This document shows positions 62,385 through 64,000 of a stretch of 64,000 bases of DNA, piece after piece. The stretch is from contig NZ_OX636706.1 of NCBI RefSeq assembly GCF_951793255.1, positions 520,001-584,000 of the forward strand, read 5' to 3'. Origin of the DNA: Desulfovibrio piger. GTDB taxonomy: Bacteria > Desulfobacterota > Desulfovibrionia > Desulfovibrionales > Desulfovibrionaceae. A model generated the notes under the pieces. It had not been told where the DNA came from and searched no databases. It worked only from the letters and a program-made list of their open reading frames with translations. The translations under genes and the position numbers were made by a program. Position 1 is the stretch's first letter; every line of letters begins with the position of its first letter.

Positions 62385-63662
62385 ATGTCCGCCCTGTCGT
62401 TCTTCGCTCCTCGCTCCCTGCCGCCGGATCTGGCGGCCAAGACACGTTCCCTGACCTGTCTTTCCCTGCTCTGCTTCGCCCTGGCCGACGTCCGCGACGG
62501 TCTGGGGCCCTTTCTGGGCATCTTCCTGCAAAGCCACGGCTGGACGCCGGACAGCATCGGCTACGTCATGACCATCGGCGGTCTGGCGGGCATGGCCGTC
62601 ACCGCGCCCCTGGGCGCCCTGGCCGACGCCACCCGCCGCAAGCGCCTGCTGCTGGCCCTGGCCTCGCTGGGCATCGTGGCCGCCCTGGCCCTGATCTTCC
62701 TTTGCCAGCATCCCCTGCTGGTGGGCGGTGCCCAGATCGTCCAGGCCGTCTGCGCGGCCGCCATGGCCCCCACCATCAGCGCCCTGACCCTGGGGCTGGC
62801 GGGCCAGTCCCACCTGCCCGCCCAGCTGGGACGCAACGAGGCCTGGAACCACGCGGGCAACGGCCTTTCCGCCATGCTGGGCGGGGCCATCGGCTACTGG
62901 TACGGAGTGCCCGGCGTCTTCGTGGTCATGAGCGGCATGCTGCTCCTCAGCCTCCATGCCCTGCACGGCATCGCGCCCCGCGACATCGACCATGCCCAGG
63001 CGCGGGGGCTCGCCCCTGAAGCGGAACACGCCACGCCCGCACAGCGCGCGGCCCTCCGGCACGGCCCCGCGGCCCTGCCCGTGCTCTGCGTGGGGCTGGT
63101 CATGCTCTTTTTCCATCTGGGCAACGCCCACATGCTGCCCCTGCTGGGCCAGTCCGCCGTGGCCCGCTTCGCCATCAACGGCGCGGCCTATACCGCCGCC
63201 ACCGTGGTCATCGCCCAGGGCACCATGATCCTCGTGGCCCTCTGGGCCGCCCGTCTGGCCCGCAGGCGCGGCTACGGCATCCTGCTCTGGTGCGCGCTGC
63301 TGGCCCTGCCCCTGCGCGGCTGCATCGCGGGCTTCTGGAACAGCCCGTGGAGCATCATCCCCGTCCAGATGCTGGACGGCGTGGGCGCGGGCATCCTGGG
63401 CGTGGTCACGCCCGGCCTTGCCGCCCGGCTGCTCAACGGCACCGGCCACGTCAACCTGGGCCTGGGCGTCATCATGACCCTGCAGGGCATCGGCGCTTCG
63501 TGCAGCGCCTCCTACGGCGGGCTGGTGGCCCATCTACTGGGCTACGGCCCCGCCTTCCTGGCCCTGGCGGCCGCCCCCTGCGTGGCCCTGGGCATCCTGC
63601 TGGCGGGCGTGCGCCGGCTGCCGCGCCTGCACCACGCCCTGCAACCCCTGGAGGACAGCTAG
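62385..63662 (+). CDS. Major facilitator superfamily transporter
   Basis: A 425-residue protein with about 12 predicted helices. The start at 62385 (MSALSFFAPRSLPPDLAAK) follows CGAGG. The loop between helices 2 and 3 carries GALADATRRKRLLL, the MFS signature. The first half includes FALADVRDGLGPFLGIFLQS, typical of a group of MFS proteins of unknown substrate in soil and sulfate-reducing bacteria. The C-terminal half begins after a hydrophilic loop (residues 205-235). It is not linked to other genes. Confidence 0.88.
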   Translation: MSALSFFAPRSLPPDLAAKTRSLTCLSLLCFALADVRDGLGPFLGIFLQSHGWTPDSIGYVMTIGGLAGMAVTAPLGALADATRRKRLLLALASLGIVAALALIFLCQHPLLVGGAQIVQAVCAAAMAPTISALTLGLAGQSHLPAQLGRNEAWNHAGNGLSAMLGGAIGYWYGVPGVFVVMSGMLLLSLHALHGIAPRDIDHAQARGLAPEAEHATPAQRAALRHGPAALPVLCVGLVMLFFHLGNAHMLPLLGQSAVARFAINGAAYTAATVVIAQGTMILVALWAARLARRRGYGILLWCALLALPLRGCIAGFWNSPWSIIPVQMLDGVGAGILGVVTPGLAARLLNGTGHVNLGLGVIMTLQGIGASCSASYGGLVAHLLGYGPAFLALAAAPCVALGILLAGVRRLPRLHHALQPLEDS

Positions 63663-63721
63663 CCCCGCGGCCCTCCCGGCGATGCATGTCGAGAGGAAAA
63701 GACAATGACACCTTTGCAGCA

Positions 63722-63743
63722 AACATGTTACTCCCCACATGTT
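63722..63743. promoter_or_regulatory. Inverted repeat AACATGT-N8-ACATGTT overlapping a -35 box
   Basis: AACATGT (63722-63728) and ACATGTT (63737-63743) form a seven-base inverted repeat with eight bases between. It overlaps the -35 of the promoter below and could be an operator. Confidence 0.5.
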
Positions 63744-63770
63744 GCTACAGGCCGCAGGCGATGCTATACA
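63742..63770 (+). promoter_or_regulatory. Sigma-70 promoter of the flavin reductase gene
   Basis: TTGCTA (63742-63747), 17 bases, TATACA (63765-63770), 57 bases before the start codon. Confidence 0.6.
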
Positions 63771-63827
63771 GCCATCCTTCACAAGCGGTTGCGCGGAACA
63801 CATCATGCATGACAAGGAGGTCACACC

Positions 63828-64000
63828 ATGAAAAAAGCTCTTGGTCCCGTCACCCTGGCCTACCCCATGCCGGCCTTTCTGGTGGCCGCCTATGATGAAG
63901 AAGGCAAAGCCAATATCATGACCGCGGCCTGGGGCGGCATCTGCTGCTCCAACCCGCCCTGCGTCGCCGTCTCCGTGCGGCCCGAACGCTGGACGCACAA
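63828..64000 (+). CDS. Flavin reductase-like FMN-binding protein (partial)
   Basis: The gene runs off the right edge; 57 codons are visible. AAGGAGG precedes the ATG at 63828. The sequence (GPVTLAYPMPAFLVAAYDEE, then ANIMTAAWGGICCSNPPCVA and VSVRPERWT) matches the start of the split-barrel flavin reductase family common in anaerobes. Such proteins bind FMN and are often linked to oxygen or redox stress. An operator-like repeat sits in the promoter. Confidence 0.85.
   Translation, partial: MKKALGPVTLAYPMPAFLVAAYDEEGKANIMTAAWGGICCSNPPCVAVSVRPERWTH

Overview
The window is a GC-rich chromosomal segment from a sulfate-reducing deltaproteobacterium of the Desulfovibrionaceae. A host-associated Desulfovibrio (D. 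piger/D. desulfuricans-like) is the best guess. The evidence is a tetraheme periplasmic cytochrome c3, siroheme-dependent heme synthesis genes (AhbA/B-type protein plus HemL), a futalosine-pathway menaquinone gene (MqnB), distributed cobalamin genes and Desulfovibrio-type orphans (HMA_2 protein, DUF134, DUF4911). The species assignment is inference. Most of the window is ordinary core genome with dense, short operons; the accessory signal is in repeats, insertion sequences and two AT-rich patches.

Layout. 1-3.6 kb: a partial MltD-type transglycosylase, a SpoU rRNA methylase and a DUF134/HMA_2 metal-associated pair behind an 18-bp palindrome. 3.8-5.1 kb: two adjacent IS200/IS605-like elements. 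5.1-10 kb: era-yggS, a frameshifted PAS-GGDEF gene and tgt. 10-14.5 kb: alr, the rpsF-rpsR-rplI operon and dnaB. 15.3-18.2 kb: an RRM protein, a SLOG-like unknown, the siroheme decarboxylase subunit and hemL. 19-21.5 kb: cbiG with an overlapping hexapeptide-repeat protein, then cytochrome c3. 21.6-30.2 kb: a coiled-coil repeat protein, ubiE, a nucleotide-sugar dehydrogenase, mqnB, a polyprenyl synthase and a PurS-PurL fusion. 30.3-33.6 kb: an AT-rich island with a sulfatase-family membrane enzyme broken at a G7 tract and an IS5-family element. 33.6-35.3 kb: rlpA and an EamA transporter. 35.7-43.2 kb: a second IS200 copy, leuB-leuD-leuC-leuA, then pssA-psd. 43.2-47.3 kb: a diguanylate cyclase with a solute-binding partner, a lipoprotein and a YdjM-like hydrolase. 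47.8-52 kb: two nearly identical tRNA-Leu(CAG) blocks bracket cbiB-cobS-cobU and a third IS200 copy. 52-57.6 kb: moaC-lgt, infA, a low-GC PD-(D/E)XK-like orphan, pgpA, tRNA-Leu(TAA), a secreted protein and a nitroreductase. 57.8-64 kb: cstA and its partner, DUF4911-azlD-azlC, a repeat-rich gap, an MFS transporter and a partial flavin reductase.

The genes fit together in several pathways. UbiE, MqnB and the polyprenyl synthase serve menaquinone. AhbA/B and HemL serve heme. CbiG, CbiB, CobS and CobU serve cobalamin. LeuABCD make leucine. Psd/PssA, PgpA and Lgt serve envelope lipids and lipoproteins. The most noteworthy features are a family of six dispersed GC-rich elements, four of them with perfect 19-24 bp stems; a possible phase-variable sulfatase; three 727-bp IS200 copies whose coding differences are all silent; an 84-bp tandem repeat sharing a 36-bp element with a site 14 kb away; and an orphan nuclease-like gene. 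I found no CRISPR array and no convincing complete new defence system.
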